From Rhynchosporium graminicola (taxonomy: Eukaryota; Ascomycota; Leotiomycetes; Helotiales; Ploettnerulaceae), in NCBI GenBank assembly GCA_900074885.1, contig FJUW01000030.1, positions 62,001 to 126,000 of the forward strand: DNA of 64,000 nt, given 5' to 3'. The position numbers were made by a program, and so were the translations under genes. Shown here in pieces: positions 1-11,839 of this stretch (the first letter of the stretch is position 1; each line of letters opens with the position of its first letter). The notes under the pieces were generated by a model. That model saw nothing but the letters and a program-made list of their open reading frames with translations, was not told the origin of the DNA and did no database searches.

Positions 1-900
1 AAGTTTTCTAGCTTATTAAACTCTATAGTAATACTCTACTTCTCTAGAGTACGCGGAGATTAAGGTACTAGCTCTAGTTAAAGGGTCGAAGATAAGCGAG
101 GAATATCTAAAAGGAACTTATCTTATATAGAGATAAGTCTATTTATAGTATATTCTAAAGAGCTATTCTTTATTTATTATTCCGCTAGTGGCTATAAGAT
201 GGAATAAAGCAGATTCGAGTTATCTATAGAAGTAGTAGGAGTACTTAGCGATTATACTCTGAGTAAGTTTCGCTTTTATTTTCCTTTCCTTTTTAGTTAG
301 TACTTTCTTAATAAAGTATGAATATTCTGTAGTATAAGAGAAGTTTATAATAAGGAAGGATATAATAGATTAGGTTTAGAGATAGAGTAGAGAAAGTTAA
401 GTCGAGTTCCTCTAGAATCGGACGACTCTCTAAGTTTTTATTAAGGAGCTATAATAATAGTTTAAAAAGAGGTATATTAAGACTATTTCAGCGGCGATAT
501 ATAGAAGTTAAAGTTCTATAGTATTATTATACCTTCTTTAAAATCTATCTTTAATTCCTTTATACTAAGGGAGTTATTAAAGGATCGTTAGCGAAGACCT
601 TCTCTATTATACTATTTACGATAAGCTAAATTAAACCCTAATTTATAGCTATCCGAGAGATCTCTAGAATCTCGGCTATATACGAGTAGTTATCGAATAA
701 CTAACTCAGTAGATAAGATATTATATTAAGCTATCTCCGGCTATCTTAATCTTCTTATTTAATATAATGATATAAGACTTGAAGTAGTATATAAGTAAGG
801 ATAAAATAAGTAGGGAGGCTAAGAGCGATCTTATATAGTCTACTACTAAGGAAATAAGAAGATAAGGAAGAAAGAAGAAGGAAGATAGAGTATAAGGCAC
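1..900. mobile_element. AT-rich RIP-type island, element unidentified
   Basis: The stretch is very rich in TA dinucleotides and TAG/TAA triplets in every frame, with no reading frame above about 60 codons. That texture matches the two transposons identified elsewhere in the window that have been decayed by repeat-induced point mutation. I could not recognise any transposase or polymerase motif here, so calling it a dead repeat is inference from composition. It begins at the window edge and is probably cut. Confidence 0.5.
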
Positions 901-2345
901 CTTATATACATACCGGTACTAGTCCGATAATATATCGAGTCGGCTATCCTTTATGCCGGGATACCTAGGAACTTGGATCCCGATACCTATCCTTCTCCTC
1001 ATGTGATATTCAGGTAAGCTGTCGTCATACAGCGATACTTATCGTAAAGGGCTTAGCGTTAAAGATCCCGCTTAGTGCGTAAAGAAATAAAGTGATCATA
1101 GGTCTATATCAGAGAAGTAGATAAAGGAATTTGATATAGTCCCAGAAGGGAATAGCGTAGAATTAGATGATTTAGCTTAGTTAATTAGTTAGTTAGTTTA
1201 ATTTGCAGTAGCTAGCTTAGCAGCTATAAAATTGCTTTATATATAAGATATTCTATTTAGAATCGTTTAAAATAATGAAAGAATAAGACTTAGAATCTTT
1301 TAAAATAATAAAATAATAAGACTTTTCATATTTGGAAGTGTATCTACTAATCAAATTAGATGTATTCTCTTATTTAAAGCTGCGTTATATCATTTTCTAA
1401 GTTTAGAAGTAAAAAGTTCTTTAACATAATCATTACAGCCTTATAAAACTCTATATAAATGAAAAAATAAATTCTCAAACATTTTGGCGGTGCTAAGACT
1501 TTATATATATATGTCCTTGAATTCGACGCTAAGCCCGATTGAGATAAAAACCATATTTTTAGAGCGCTAGCAATCAGGCACATCTTTTGGTTTAGATAGA
1601 TTATTTATAGTACTTAAATCTTATTTTAGTCGTGTTTGATGCGATCCAATTGTAGAGCTGTAAGTCTCCAATAGTGTTCTTTGGCATAAGCTAATAGATA
1701 GAGATAAATAGTACATCTCATGGGCCAAACCTGGTCCGTATAGCAGAAAACGATAAACCGCTTCGTAGCTTTAGAAGGGTATGTGTTAGATGTAATTGCT
1801 TTGTCACTTAATTTCAGCGATTATCAGATCTGAAACTAACTCACGTTAGAGGTAACTGTTCTTAGTGACCTACAAGTCATAGTATCTGTAGCAGTCTTTG
1901 GCGATCTTAAACGAGAAAATGTTAACAAGACTCGGTGCTTGTGAAACTTACACTAGAAGCAAACAGAGATCAACGCAACGTAAGTAACAAAGTCCATTCT
2001 TGCTTTTCTAAATAATCGTGACTCGGTTTTCCACTTGGCATTAAGCTCATTATATGAGACTGCAAGCGTACGACATTACGAGAAAAGAGCTGTACGAATA
2101 AGCTATATGCCAGAGAGACTTTGGGAATTGTGAATTGATAGTAAATGTGCTATAAAATGACTTGAAGTCGTGCCCTCGATTCATTCATTGGTATATATCT
2201 ACTACCTCTCCATAACTCCACATTTCGTACCCTTATAGCCAACAAAATTATTCCCGCTCACATCGGTATACGTAGTTACACTAGCATACTGGCATCGGTG
2301 CTGCTGATACATCTATCAGCGCCAGGGGATTCTAATGCATCATAT
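901..2345. other. intergenic, no gene seen
   Basis: No convincing coding region. It passes from the AT-rich island into more balanced sequence around 1.6 kb. A short imperfect direct repeat of AT-rich text (TTTAAAATAATRAAA type) lies near 1265-1320. Reading frames here are short and have no recognisable motif. Confidence 0.5.
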
Positions 2346-2347
2346 CA

Positions 2348-3385
2348 TCAGCTTTGTCCCCGTTTCCTGCGAGACATTAAGTAGTAAGACTTGCCGCCAG
2401 AGTACGTACAGCTCCTTTGTAAAGGAAATTCCTGATACAGTTCCTCAATCAGTAACTTAAACTCTTCGTATTTGTTGCATTGATGGGAGTTAATTGGATC
2501 CCTAGTAGTCGTTCTTTGCCTATAGTAAATCAGGTTCAAGTTAGGTGAGTATAAGAGCTAGTCGAGAGTTATAATTCTATATTCGAGAAACTAATCTCGA
2601 ACCCTATAAGTAGCATAAATAGAGGTATTATCCTGTATAAATATATACCCTAGATTATCGAGTATTTCGAAGTCTAAGGCAACTTTTGCCTCGAGAACTT
2701 CGAGGTAGGAGTTTACTAAGTAACTGTATTTCTTCGACTTAAAATCTCGATTAAGTACATAGAGATCAGACCGCTCGTTATCTTAAAAGCACCCCTAGAT
2801 CATAATACTCAAGTCTGGAGACGATTTATAAGTCTGAATCCTATTTCTAAGGTAGAGTTCGAAAAACCTATTCCTAGTTTTTCCCCCGCTCTCGCTCTAC
2901 TGAATACTTATTACTCTATATAACTAATCTTTACTCCTCGATATTCTAATCCTTTCGAATAAGGTACTACGTAAGCCTAGTAGCTATATACTTCTCTAAT
3001 AAAAACGGCCTCCTCTTAGCTCGCTAATCCGTAATTCTATACTTCTTTAAGAAGCGAGATACTATTCGAGGACTAATATCCTTAGCGAGGTGCTTCTTAA
3101 TAGCCGAGTAGGTTACTTTCAGTATAGATCCTACGAACCGAAGGATATTTCGAAAGTCTATCGCTATATAAGTCGCAGGTGCACTAGAGCGAGGTATATC
3201 TTTACTTTTCGTAGTAGAGCGATCGATTTCCGTAGTACTTTGAATAGTTGATTTCAGAAGCGAAAAAGAGAGGGCGATATTATTTAGCAAGTGACCTATT
3301 CGACGAGCCCCTGCTATTTGAGCTCTTATATAAGGTAAGATATTATACTCTTAGCGTTTATTACATGAGGAGGGAGTAAGAGGAG
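2348..3385 (-). mobile_element. RIP-degraded Tc1-like transposase remnant
   Basis: Read on the minus strand through stop codons, this gives a Tc1/mariner-type transposase in the family order. First comes an N-terminal helix-turn-helix segment (YIRAQIAGARRIGH, then SKDIPRSSAPATY). It is followed by a second HTH region (KVTYSAIKKHLAKDISPR, RFLKKYRITD) and a WSDE-like block decayed to SNKYSVERERGK. Next are a VFRTLP segment, a block resembling MIWGAF, the catalytic-Asp motif FIQDNTSIYAT and a C-terminal tail. Many stops are TAG where the family has Trp (TGG), the change expected from C-to-T mutation on the opposite strand. Only a 63-codon and an 88-codon piece stay open. It cannot make active transposase. 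I did not find its terminal inverted repeats. Confidence 0.8.
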
Positions 3386-3429
3386 GTTGTAGCGTAGATC
3401 TTTTGTTATCGAATTTATAGAAGGGTAGG

Positions 3430-6170
3430 TTTTGACGTAACGCGATTTCGCGTTTTATAGCCGTGCGTATGCAAATTTCTGTCAGGTGACTGTATCATGT
3501 GGTATTAGTGATTTCTATAAGGAAATGATGACTGGGAGAGGAAGTTGGGGTTACTGGGAAGGAGATGAATATCGTGCCTCTGGGTAAAGTTGAACTTAAG
3601 AAACACGAGTAGATAGTCTTGGAAATCGTCCGCTCAATGTACCTCTGAGCCGCAAGGAGCAAAATAACGGCACTAATAGACTGAGGATATGTTTCAGACA
3701 TATACTTCAAAACATCTTAGACTTAATGTTGAGAGTCAAATCTGCCAGGCCAATTTGAATACTTTTCTTCTACATATGCTTTCTTATCACTGCAAATAGT
3801 CTCGAACATATCTCAAGATACGAAGAACGGACTTTCAACTCCAGAACAAGGTAAAGGATCTTTGTCCGACTTCTCCATTCTTGCCCATATAAGAAAGTCT
3901 GAAGTTGCCGAGCTAGTCAAGAAGACGACGAACCGAGCAGACAAGACGGCCGATCATATAAAATAACCCACCAGAAGGAATACAAAGTTAGGCTACCGGG
4001 GAGCGATCTGCCGCACCCTCCGTCGCTAAACAGGAAGAAAGAAGATTGAGATATGTTCCCCAAATGAGGAAGGCGAGATGAATGCATGGGTTGGCCAAGT
4101 GAGCAACATTACATCCTTGAGGATACTATATCTCGAAACACAGGAAGAACTAATGGGCGGACCGTCTTCTGTGAGCTCGAGTGCACACTTATAGTCGAGG
4201 AACGCTACGTGGAAGATACTAGATTTATTACTACTTTAAGTAGAATGATAAGGAGATATTCTATCCAGAAATATTATAAAAAAGATCGTCTTTCTTTACT
4301 GGGAACTTGAAAAGAAACTTAAGCTGTTCTTTCTAGAACTATTCATAATTATGGTTTTACGCTTTCTAATATTTATTACAAAAAAGTCACTAGTACTGAT
4401 AGTAGAACCCTGGCGGTAAAGACAAATCTTCCTTTATATTTACATCTAGTAAATTATACTATTGGGGGTATAAGATGATACGAGATAATCGCTTCGTTAA
4501 TTGATGATGATTGAAGTTTGAATTCTATTTCCACAGATCCCCACCAGCTGAGGTTTCCTCCCCCTTCTCTCTGAATTCTGGAGAGACTGCGATCGTAAGC
4601 TTCATAATTTTCGTGAAACTGATGGACATATGTTATTGTCCCAATGAACATGCTCAACAAACGCTCAGAATCGGTAGTTGCGATATACAGAGGATGATAC
4701 TTTGGTCACCTAATCGTCGGACTCGCCTTCCTTCAGGACCCTCCACCTCACTGCTTCCCGGACTCCGACGATCATGACTCTTCCATTCCTTGTCCCTCTA
4801 ACCCCTGCCAAGCCGTCTGTTCAAATGTCATCTGTAAGGTACCGAAAGAGATACTCTTTCTAATAGGAATCGTCACCAGTCATATGTGACAAGCTTTTGC
4901 AATCTTAGATACGTCTGTCCGCTAATAAGCTAAATTATCATCGAGTGCATGTATAATATTTCCACAATGAACGACATTTATGTTAGCCCGCGGAAGAAGA
5001 ATTCTGACACAGTGTATTAATCAAGTGTGTTTCCACGAATCTTCCAGCGCTTTGCACCGAATTCGGTCCATGTTCCCCTGCGCACATTGCTGGAGCGGTC
5101 TCCCAATTTTCTTGTTAGAACATTTTTTGGTGGCTGATATGTCGCTGAGCTAAAATACTTGCTAGTCTGGTGAATAGAGCGTGATACTAGACTCGGTGGA
5201 AGCGCTGGGTAGAAAATGTGAGGGGCGTAAGGTCAGAGAGGTGCGGCTTTATTACTCCTTACGAGGGCTTCCCTCGAAGCTCCAAAAGCGGAGACCGCTA
5301 GAGAGATTCATTTAAGGTTAATATTCTGCACACGAGTACACGACTTTCATCATTAAACTCCATTTTGTAGCGCAAACGTCAAGGTAGTAGCCGCAACCTA
5401 CTGCTTCCTGATTTCATATGAACCTTCCTATGACCTAGTATGATCGTAAGCTAGAAAGATATGTTGAAGCTTACTAGAGCTGATCAAAGTAAGTGGATTC
5501 TGTGCCTAGTTCACAAATGCTGAGCCAAGGGATAGCCACAGATTAGCGAACCCCAGACGGAGTCTATCATAAGAATAAAATTCATTTCGCTGCCAAAAGC
5601 TCCTAATTTAAGCTGAATCGCTGCCTGTAAACTTAATATAGGGTCCAGCAGGCTATGGCCACGCTCTTACTGTATTAGCGGATAAGGAAGAGTAGCTCGC
5701 ACCCCCTTTATATTCATGCAAATTCATCAACGTCAACAGGATACGAAGGTGCAAGGTTGAACTGTTGTACGGAGGTACGAGTACGATGGTAGAAAAAAGT
5801 ATCCGTGATATGTACACGCGTCGCGGCCATCTAGTTGGTGCGAGTAATCCTTTTCTAGGATAACCTGCATCATCTCAGTCAGTTTAGGGGTTTTTAAATT
5901 ATACTTTCGTATGGACCTGAAATGAACCTTACTAAATTGCGAATAATTATTCTATATATATTTATGTAGATTAGAGGGCAGTAACCCATGCCTGATTCCT
6001 TCGTGTGAGGATCCTACTCTTTCTCCTCAGCCCGGATCACTGAACACTTCTTTCTTGTTTTTCTAAATCACTACCAACATACCGCCAGAACCTAACACAT
6101 CCCATCAATATTACTCCTTATCCTAAAGAACCTAAATCCCAAACTTTCTCAATCGACTCCCACGAACCGC
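3430..6170. other. intergenic, no supported gene
   Basis: About 2.7 kb with only short, motif-free reading frames on both strands (for example near 3.5-3.7, 4.1-4.3 and 4.5-4.8 kb). None has a plausible signal peptide, a domain motif or introns that extend it. The last 200 bases are pyrimidine-rich and poor in ATG, as expected of the promoter and leader of the gene starting at 6175. Confidence 0.5.
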
Positions 6171-6174
6171 AACC

Positions 6175-6460
6175 ATGAAGTTCAGCATCATCACTACTCT
6201 CCTCTTGACCATGGCCGTCGGTGTGATGGCGGTCCCAGCTGATGCTGCCAACGGTTTAACCGTCAGGGCGGACACATGCGGTTCACAGTTCGATGATTGT
6301 GAAGCAAGTCATCCATCCCTCGTAATGTTGCTGATCAAAAAAAAAACATCATTCGCTAACCTGCATCTTCTTTTAGCACGGAAGTTGCGATTGCAATTAC
6401 AATCCTGTATGCTTCTTGTCTGCAAATATCTCCTTGTGGCCGCTGACTCGGAATGCGTAG
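6175..6460 (+). CDS. small secreted cysteine-rich protein (3' structure unresolved)
   Basis: The ATG opens a clear signal peptide: MKFS, then a hydrophobic core to about residue 19, with an Ala/Val/Pro cleavage region near 20-25. A short, probably processed segment follows, then TCGSQFDDCE. An intron at 6304-6376 has a GCAAGT donor (GC-AG type), a GCTAAC branch site and a TTTTAG acceptor. It joins in phase to HGSCDCNYNPVC. The simplest reading then stops at 6458-6460, giving about 70 residues with cysteines at 35, 42, 47, 49 and 55. An odd cysteine count and two further intron-like stretches (GTATGC...GCGTAG at about 6411-6460; GTACGC...ACTAACGTAG ending near 6545) suggest more exons. No combination I tried gave a clearly better protein. 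Role unknown; the size, export signal and cysteines resemble fungal effector-like or cell-surface proteins (inference). Confidence 0.5.
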
Positions 6461-6739
6461 TGCATTTGCCATTGATTGCAACGTACTCTTTGATACGGTA
6501 CGCGTTCTGGTTGCTAGGCTGTTCTCTGAACGTTACTAACGTAGCCCAAGCGTGTTTCTGTGACAGAAAAGCTCCTGGCGGTTTTAGCTTTTTCAGAGGG
6601 CACTTGAAAAAAGCGGGATATATATCGTGGTTGGCTAAGCAAGGATTTACAAGTGTTGTTGAAGTGGTTGTTTGTGGATTGTGGAGATTTCCCTATGATG
6701 GATCGGATTCGGTTTCGGCAGATGCGGAGCACCTGTGAT

Positions 6740-7226
6740 ACCTGCTTTTATTCTTTGCTTTCGCGAGTCTCCGAGTTCGAAGGTGTCGAGGAAACGTTAT
6801 ACCTTGTTGTCTTCTGCTCTTAGTGCCCTTGCGCGATGATTACAACTTCAACCTCAAGGATTTCTAACTTGCCTCCGGGCTCATCCATTCAAGTAACGTC
6901 TTCCGCTTGATTCTACACTTGTTTGTCAGTCTTCCGACAGCGTTCCGTTGAGCAGTTGTAATACTGAACCAGTACCTTGTGAGCAGCCTGAGTTGTCGGT
7001 AGTGATTCTTCTCTAGTTCTTGTTATATGTTTACTGTCCTTGTAGGATAGAAAACATCAACGTATAATTTTCGCTAGGAAAATGAGGCTGCAAAAGCATT
7101 GCCGTGGCGCGGGAGACATGGTAGAGAACGTAATCTTGAGTGTAAATTTCTGTGAAATTACACTTTCCAATTGATGTTGAACGGCCATATTAACTTCAAC
7201 ATCTTCTTGAGTATAGCTGCGATTCC
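6740..7226. other. intergenic between secreted-protein gene and OPT gene
   Basis: No gene seen. It probably holds the 3' ends of two converging transcripts. Confidence 0.4.
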
Positions 7227-10002
7227 CTACCAACGAAGTGGATAATCCTCCGGAGCCAACCCAAAACCACCTTCCGGCACCGCCAGCAAACTCGCATTGT
7301 TATTATAAAGCTGATGATCCACTCCTCTCAACGCAATATTGTTTCCCCACCACCCCAAATCCGCATTCTTGCCGACTCCAAAACTGAACACAAGAGTGAC
7401 GATCAAACCAGAAATGGCCACTCCGACACTCAGGCCCGCGAATACCATGTATGCGTACTTTCCCCACCAGGCGGTATAGCGACGCTTGAGGTAGTATTGG
7501 AAGTACCATGCGATGAAGATTCCCAACGTTGCGTAGGAAAGATTTGTGTTGCCAGCCCATTGTAAAGCGCCAGAAAGTGCCACGGCTGGGTTAAGCGTTG
7601 CCATGACGGCAGTGGTAGGGTTCCACATGTACTTATCGAAAGAAAGAGCTTGCTTTGCATCCATGCGAGATTGGATGGCTTGACGGATGCGTGGTGCTGC
7701 TTTCTCCGTAAGAACCCAGATGAGCCCAAGTACGGCGCCGATCAGGAAGCACCAGGGCAGCATTGGGTACAGCTCAAACATGTTGTTGGTTCCGAAAGCA
7801 CCGAAAGAAATGACAGAAGAGTAGACTGAGTTGGCGTATTGGCAAACCATGTATTGTTTGTTGTTCCATTGGCAGAGGGTGTTGTCTGTGTTGAAGTATA
7901 CGACCATAACTTCCAGCATGCCGCAATAAATGAAGCAATTGACTACACAAGATGCAATATGACCCCGAAAGACGGCCCGGGGTGGAAGTTTGGCGTAATG
8001 GGCGTACTTCAAGTCTCCAGCAAAGCCTCCAGCCATCTGCTCAAAAGCACCTCCGAGCATCAAGATTATCAGCTGCGGAAGTGGCTGACCAGGCCAGATG
8101 ATTCCTGGAAGAACTTGCCATATGACGTTGAGAGAGATACCTGTTGCTGCGATAGATTCGATGATGATCCAGGGTATGGTCAACAGGGTTCCAACTCCCA
8201 CTACGATGAGGATGGACCACCATGGAGTCTGCGTTGGCCACGCTGCTACACCGACGACAGATATGACGAAGCCGAATACGAAGACGATAGTGTACCACCA
8301 TTCTGGGACTTCTTTGTAAGGTTTCATCAAGCGAGTGTGGCCATCTGTGAAGCCTGTGTAGATTGATCGACGTTTGATGGTGTTGACAACAATTCCGGCA
8401 AACGCTTTCTTGAGCGGTTTCCAGTACTTGACGAAGACGTACACGATCGAGAAAGTGTAATATACAAAATTTGCACCAGTGACAAATAAATTGGCGACGG
8501 CGTAGTAGGGAGGGCCATACACCTTGTATGCATCTATGTCGACTCGGTTATCTGGTGTGAGTACCTTGGTGATGTTGTAAGACCCCATGTTCTTGTCGAA
8601 TGCCGCGTTCGAATTGATAGGCATGTATGCAGCCCATGACATGTTGGTGTAGTACATTATCAAGATGACTAGTCCTGCAATGACACGCATGCAATATTGC
8701 TGGAGCTGTGCGAAGAACGGAGCGTTCATGGCAGTCGAGCCAGATGCGTTGGGGTCCCAAGAAGAAAACGGATTGAAGCCCATCCCACCGTAGGAGCCTG
8801 TGACGATGGCCAAGTTCTTGTTATTAGGAGAGATCCAGGTCATCCAATTAAAAAGTCGCAAAGCTTGGAAGAATCGGTTAGGAATCCAGTAGTAAACCAG
8901 AAAAACAGCACTAGCAATCACAAAGGATCGATAGCGAGAGATCTTCCAACCATCTAGGCATACATCAGCAAGGAACATGAGTGAACTTTGAAAAACGTAC
9001 GAATAATCTCACCTTTGTTCTCCGGATGGATCAATGCACGATTGAGTGCAAGAGTCGGAAGCACCGAGGGCCAGACTGCTTCCTGAGGATAAACACTGAG
9101 TCGACGCAGCATTCCAGCAGCTCCGAGTCCAAAGATCTGATTCGCGAGTGCCAGGACGATGGCAAATCCGAAGCCCGCCCAGCGCTGATCGAAGAAAACA
9201 GGCAATCGCATGACAAGGAGGCCTGTGAAGTTTCCTATTGTGTTTGCTTGCGAAATGATAGTTGCAAGTAGTTGCTCCTTCGATGACCACGGGCCCGGAT
9301 TGAGTGTGTATCTCGTTCCACGTAGACGAAATCCCCAATCGGGAAGGGACATCGCCAAGAAGCGGCCCATTGGGACAATGAGGAGTTGAATGACTTGTCC
9401 AGGAATCGAAATGCCAGGTTGGCGAGGACTGAAGACTGGCAATTGTCAGCAACAGGGAAAGCAGTGGAATGGTAGTACTCGCATGTATTGACCGCAGAAG
9501 CGACACAGACCCAAAAGAAGCCAACGACATACGACCGGACACTCTCACAGGGCTCTTCCGGATCATCATATGGTAATGTCACAGCTCTAACTTCGGCGTA
9601 TGGAGACCAGTTGAGTACAGTGCCAGCAGTTTTGCAAAGCACATAAGACCAGTCCTCAGGGCTCAGCTCGCATGCCGCGCTTCCCTCGATTAACTGCTTG
9701 CAACGCTCGATCAAGACATAATCGATAGTGTAGTCATTGGAGCAGTTCTCGACCAAGTACCTGAGTTCTTTGAGAGACTCTTCTTCGTTCAAGGTAAGGA
9801 TGGCTCTTGCGACGCGCTCCGGATCAGATCCTGCTGGTAGTGTCTCACTCTTTCCATCATGCTGCCCGGTGTACTCGGCAACAAGGCGACGATGCCACTC
9901 TTGTGGCGCAGTCCAGATGTCTTCGAGAGATATTTCAGAATAGCGCTTATCCTCTTTGGCGTCAAGAACCTCTATGTCTCCAGTTTTATCCTTCTCGTCC
10001 AT
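7227..10002 (-). CDS. OPT family oligopeptide transporter
   Basis: Proton-coupled uptake of small peptides across the plasma membrane is the usual role of the fungal OPT family. Three exons (9483-10002, 9013-9435, 7227-8953) join in phase to 889 residues, normal for the family. The start at 10002 opens a hydrophilic N-terminus of about 160 residues rich in acidic residues. After that come about a dozen hydrophobic segments. Family marks seen: VNTFFSPRQP just after the first membrane span, NPGPWSSKEQ, and KYAHYAKLPPRAVFRGH in the second half. Intron 9436-9482 reads GCGAGT...CAG, a GC donor; it is the join that restores the FFSPRQP family motif. Intron 8954-9012 is a normal GTGAGA...TAG. The substrate cannot be read from sequence (oligopeptide or glutathione most likely). 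Confidence 0.93.
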
Positions 10003-11070
10003 GTTGAACCCTTAGGAATGAGAATAGAGAACCAGACAGAGTCTGACACGGTGATTTGAGAGCGTTGGTCTTGCGAGAAGTCAAAATCAATCTGCTCTGG
10101 ACCCTGACTAGAGAGATGATCAAGTGGCTTACGAGGCGATACTTATGAACGTGCCGAGACCATGTCTTCGATAACAAGTGTAGATCTTCAACCCTGGTGT
10201 TAGGGATCGATGACCTGCTGCATATCTCTTATCGACACTTGATGTACGATCTGCCAACGCTAATGCAGTACGATGTTTCTTTACATTGGAAAGCCAAAAT
10301 CCAGATGACCAAGACAGTAGCTGCGTAGAAATCTGTTCACTAATTGACACACACGACGCTCGCGTACGACCTCGTCAAATCTCACCACAGGCCAAAGGAA
10401 ATGCGGGTCGAGCTGTTTTTTGACAGGAATGACATCTGTAGCATGGGCACATGGTATCTGCTTTCCACTGCCCATTTGCTGTGACACCCATTACCCCAGG
10501 TTTCAGCACCAAGGATAAAAGGCGGGGTAAAAGTCAACAGTGGGATATAATCGGCACTTTGTTAACCGAGCGCGAGATGAACGCCACTTCCGGACATCAT
10601 AGCTTTTCGGTGTAATGAAGGAGGACTGGGCAACTTGACTCAATTTCTCTCCTGTGAACTTGGGCGAATCGCAATTCGAAAGATGGAGATAATCTCTGAC
10701 TGTGAAAACCCAACCATGGCCTTAAGGAGTCGCTATGATTTCAGCTCTTGAAAATTAACTATGGCAGGATGAAGTCTAGACAAATGTGGGAAGCCCATAG
10801 GCGTGGGTGAGGAGGATGTAATGTTACATTTTTTGCCAACAGGGGCGTCTGTTTCTCGTGCCCAAAGCGTTTCCGAAGGCCCTGGTCTTTCTTGTCCGGA
10901 ATTCGCAGGTCTCCAATAGATCGCTGGATCGGTAGCACTGAGTCGCTCCGTTGAAAAGAGCCACGATCTCTCATAATTACTCTGTACTCAACGGGCAGGG
11001 TCCGGCTTGAATGTGCGATGACACTTCCCCGGATTCTCCTAAGGCCTAGCAACCCAGATTCGCGAGAGCA
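10003..11070. other. intergenic upstream of the OPT gene
   Basis: This is the promoter side of the OPT transporter and the 3' side of the small membrane protein gene. Short frames on the minus strand (near 10.1-10.5 and 10.76-11.05 kb) have no recognisable motif. No gene supported. Confidence 0.45.
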
Positions 11071-11553
11071 TCACTTCGATCCTCGATCTTCTTCGCGAGA
11101 TAGTCCTCCCGATTGATCTCGCAGGAGTAGTGGGGTTCGAACGGTCAACAGGAACGCAGATCTGATCATAGCCACAGCTATCAAGATACCATTATTAGTC
11201 CAGTCACCGCTTGTCCAGTTGCTCGGGTCCCGGAATCCATCAGCGGCTTGAATGCTCTGCAAAAGACCAAGATCCACCAGCAAGAGACCGAACTGAACAA
11301 TGCGCCAGATCTTGACTTCTGAGTATCGATGGAGAAGTAACAATTGTATCGCGAGGATACAGAGGGAGTAAGATCCAAGCGCGCGCAGCAGATGTTGAGA
11401 TAACGAATCAATGGTATATCCGGAAAGTGTATGAGGAACTCCGCTGGCCAGATATGTCGCGTGATCGAAGAAGAAAATGTAGACTCCGGAAAGGCAGATG
11501 AGGGGGTCGATGTAGAGGAAGAAGATGCGGTAGAACGTAGGAATGTTCGACAT
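11071..11553 (-). CDS. small integral membrane protein, DUF7704-like
   Basis: Single exon, 160 residues. I start at the ATG at 11553 (MSNIPTFYRIFF). The longer frame to 11832 merely reads through a GAGAT microsatellite, and its extra N-terminus is an artefact-like Ser-His-Leu-Ile repeat. The N-terminal signature FYRIFFLYIDPLICLSG and the layout of about four hydrophobic segments (residues about 8-30, 60-85, 95-110, 128-150) fit the fungal DUF7704 family of short membrane proteins of unknown function. The tail is basic. A conserved-looking Ser-Asn-Trp-Thr segment precedes the last span. No enzyme motif is visible. Confidence 0.65.
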   Translation of the reverse strand: MSNIPTFYRIFFLYIDPLICLSGVYIFFFDHATYLASGVPHTLSGYTIDSLSQHLLRALGSYSLCILAIQLLLLHRYSEVKIWRIVQFGLLLVDLGLLQSIQAADGFRDPSNWTSGDWTNNGILIAVAMIRSAFLLTVRTPLLLRDQSGGLSREEDRGSK

Positions 11554-11638
11554 GAGGAGGGAGGGATGGGATAGGTAGTTATGGTGGGCGCAGTGAATTT
11601 GCGTTTGCACGTGCGAGAGAGGGACAGAGAGTGGCTTT

Positions 11639-11706
11639 AAGAGATGAGATGAGATGAGATGAGATGAGATGAGATCAGATGAGATCAGATGAGATGAGAT
11701 GAGATG
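11639..11706. repeat. (GAGAT)n microsatellite
   Basis: About 13 copies of a GAGAT/GATGA unit with two GATCA interruptions. It lies about 90-150 bases upstream of the ATG of the small membrane protein gene, so in its likely 5' leader or promoter. Confidence 0.9.
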
Positions 11707-11839
11707 ATAGAGGTCGAGCTTGGTGCACAATCTGCGACTATCTGGCGATTCGAGGTTGGTGAAGCTTGGAAGTGGCGCGTCCAAACCCGTGATGACGGCC
11801 AGCTGACCGTGCCGGAAGAAAGGACTCCACATAAAGGCC

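Noticed and set aside
7314..8957. Plus-strand and other-frame readings across the OPT gene (up to 175 codons)
   Set aside because: Shadows of the OPT coding strand; no motifs, and they vanish at its introns.
11554..11832. N-terminal extension of the small membrane protein
   Set aside because: It consists largely of the GAGAT repeat; the family-like protein begins at the ATG at 11553.
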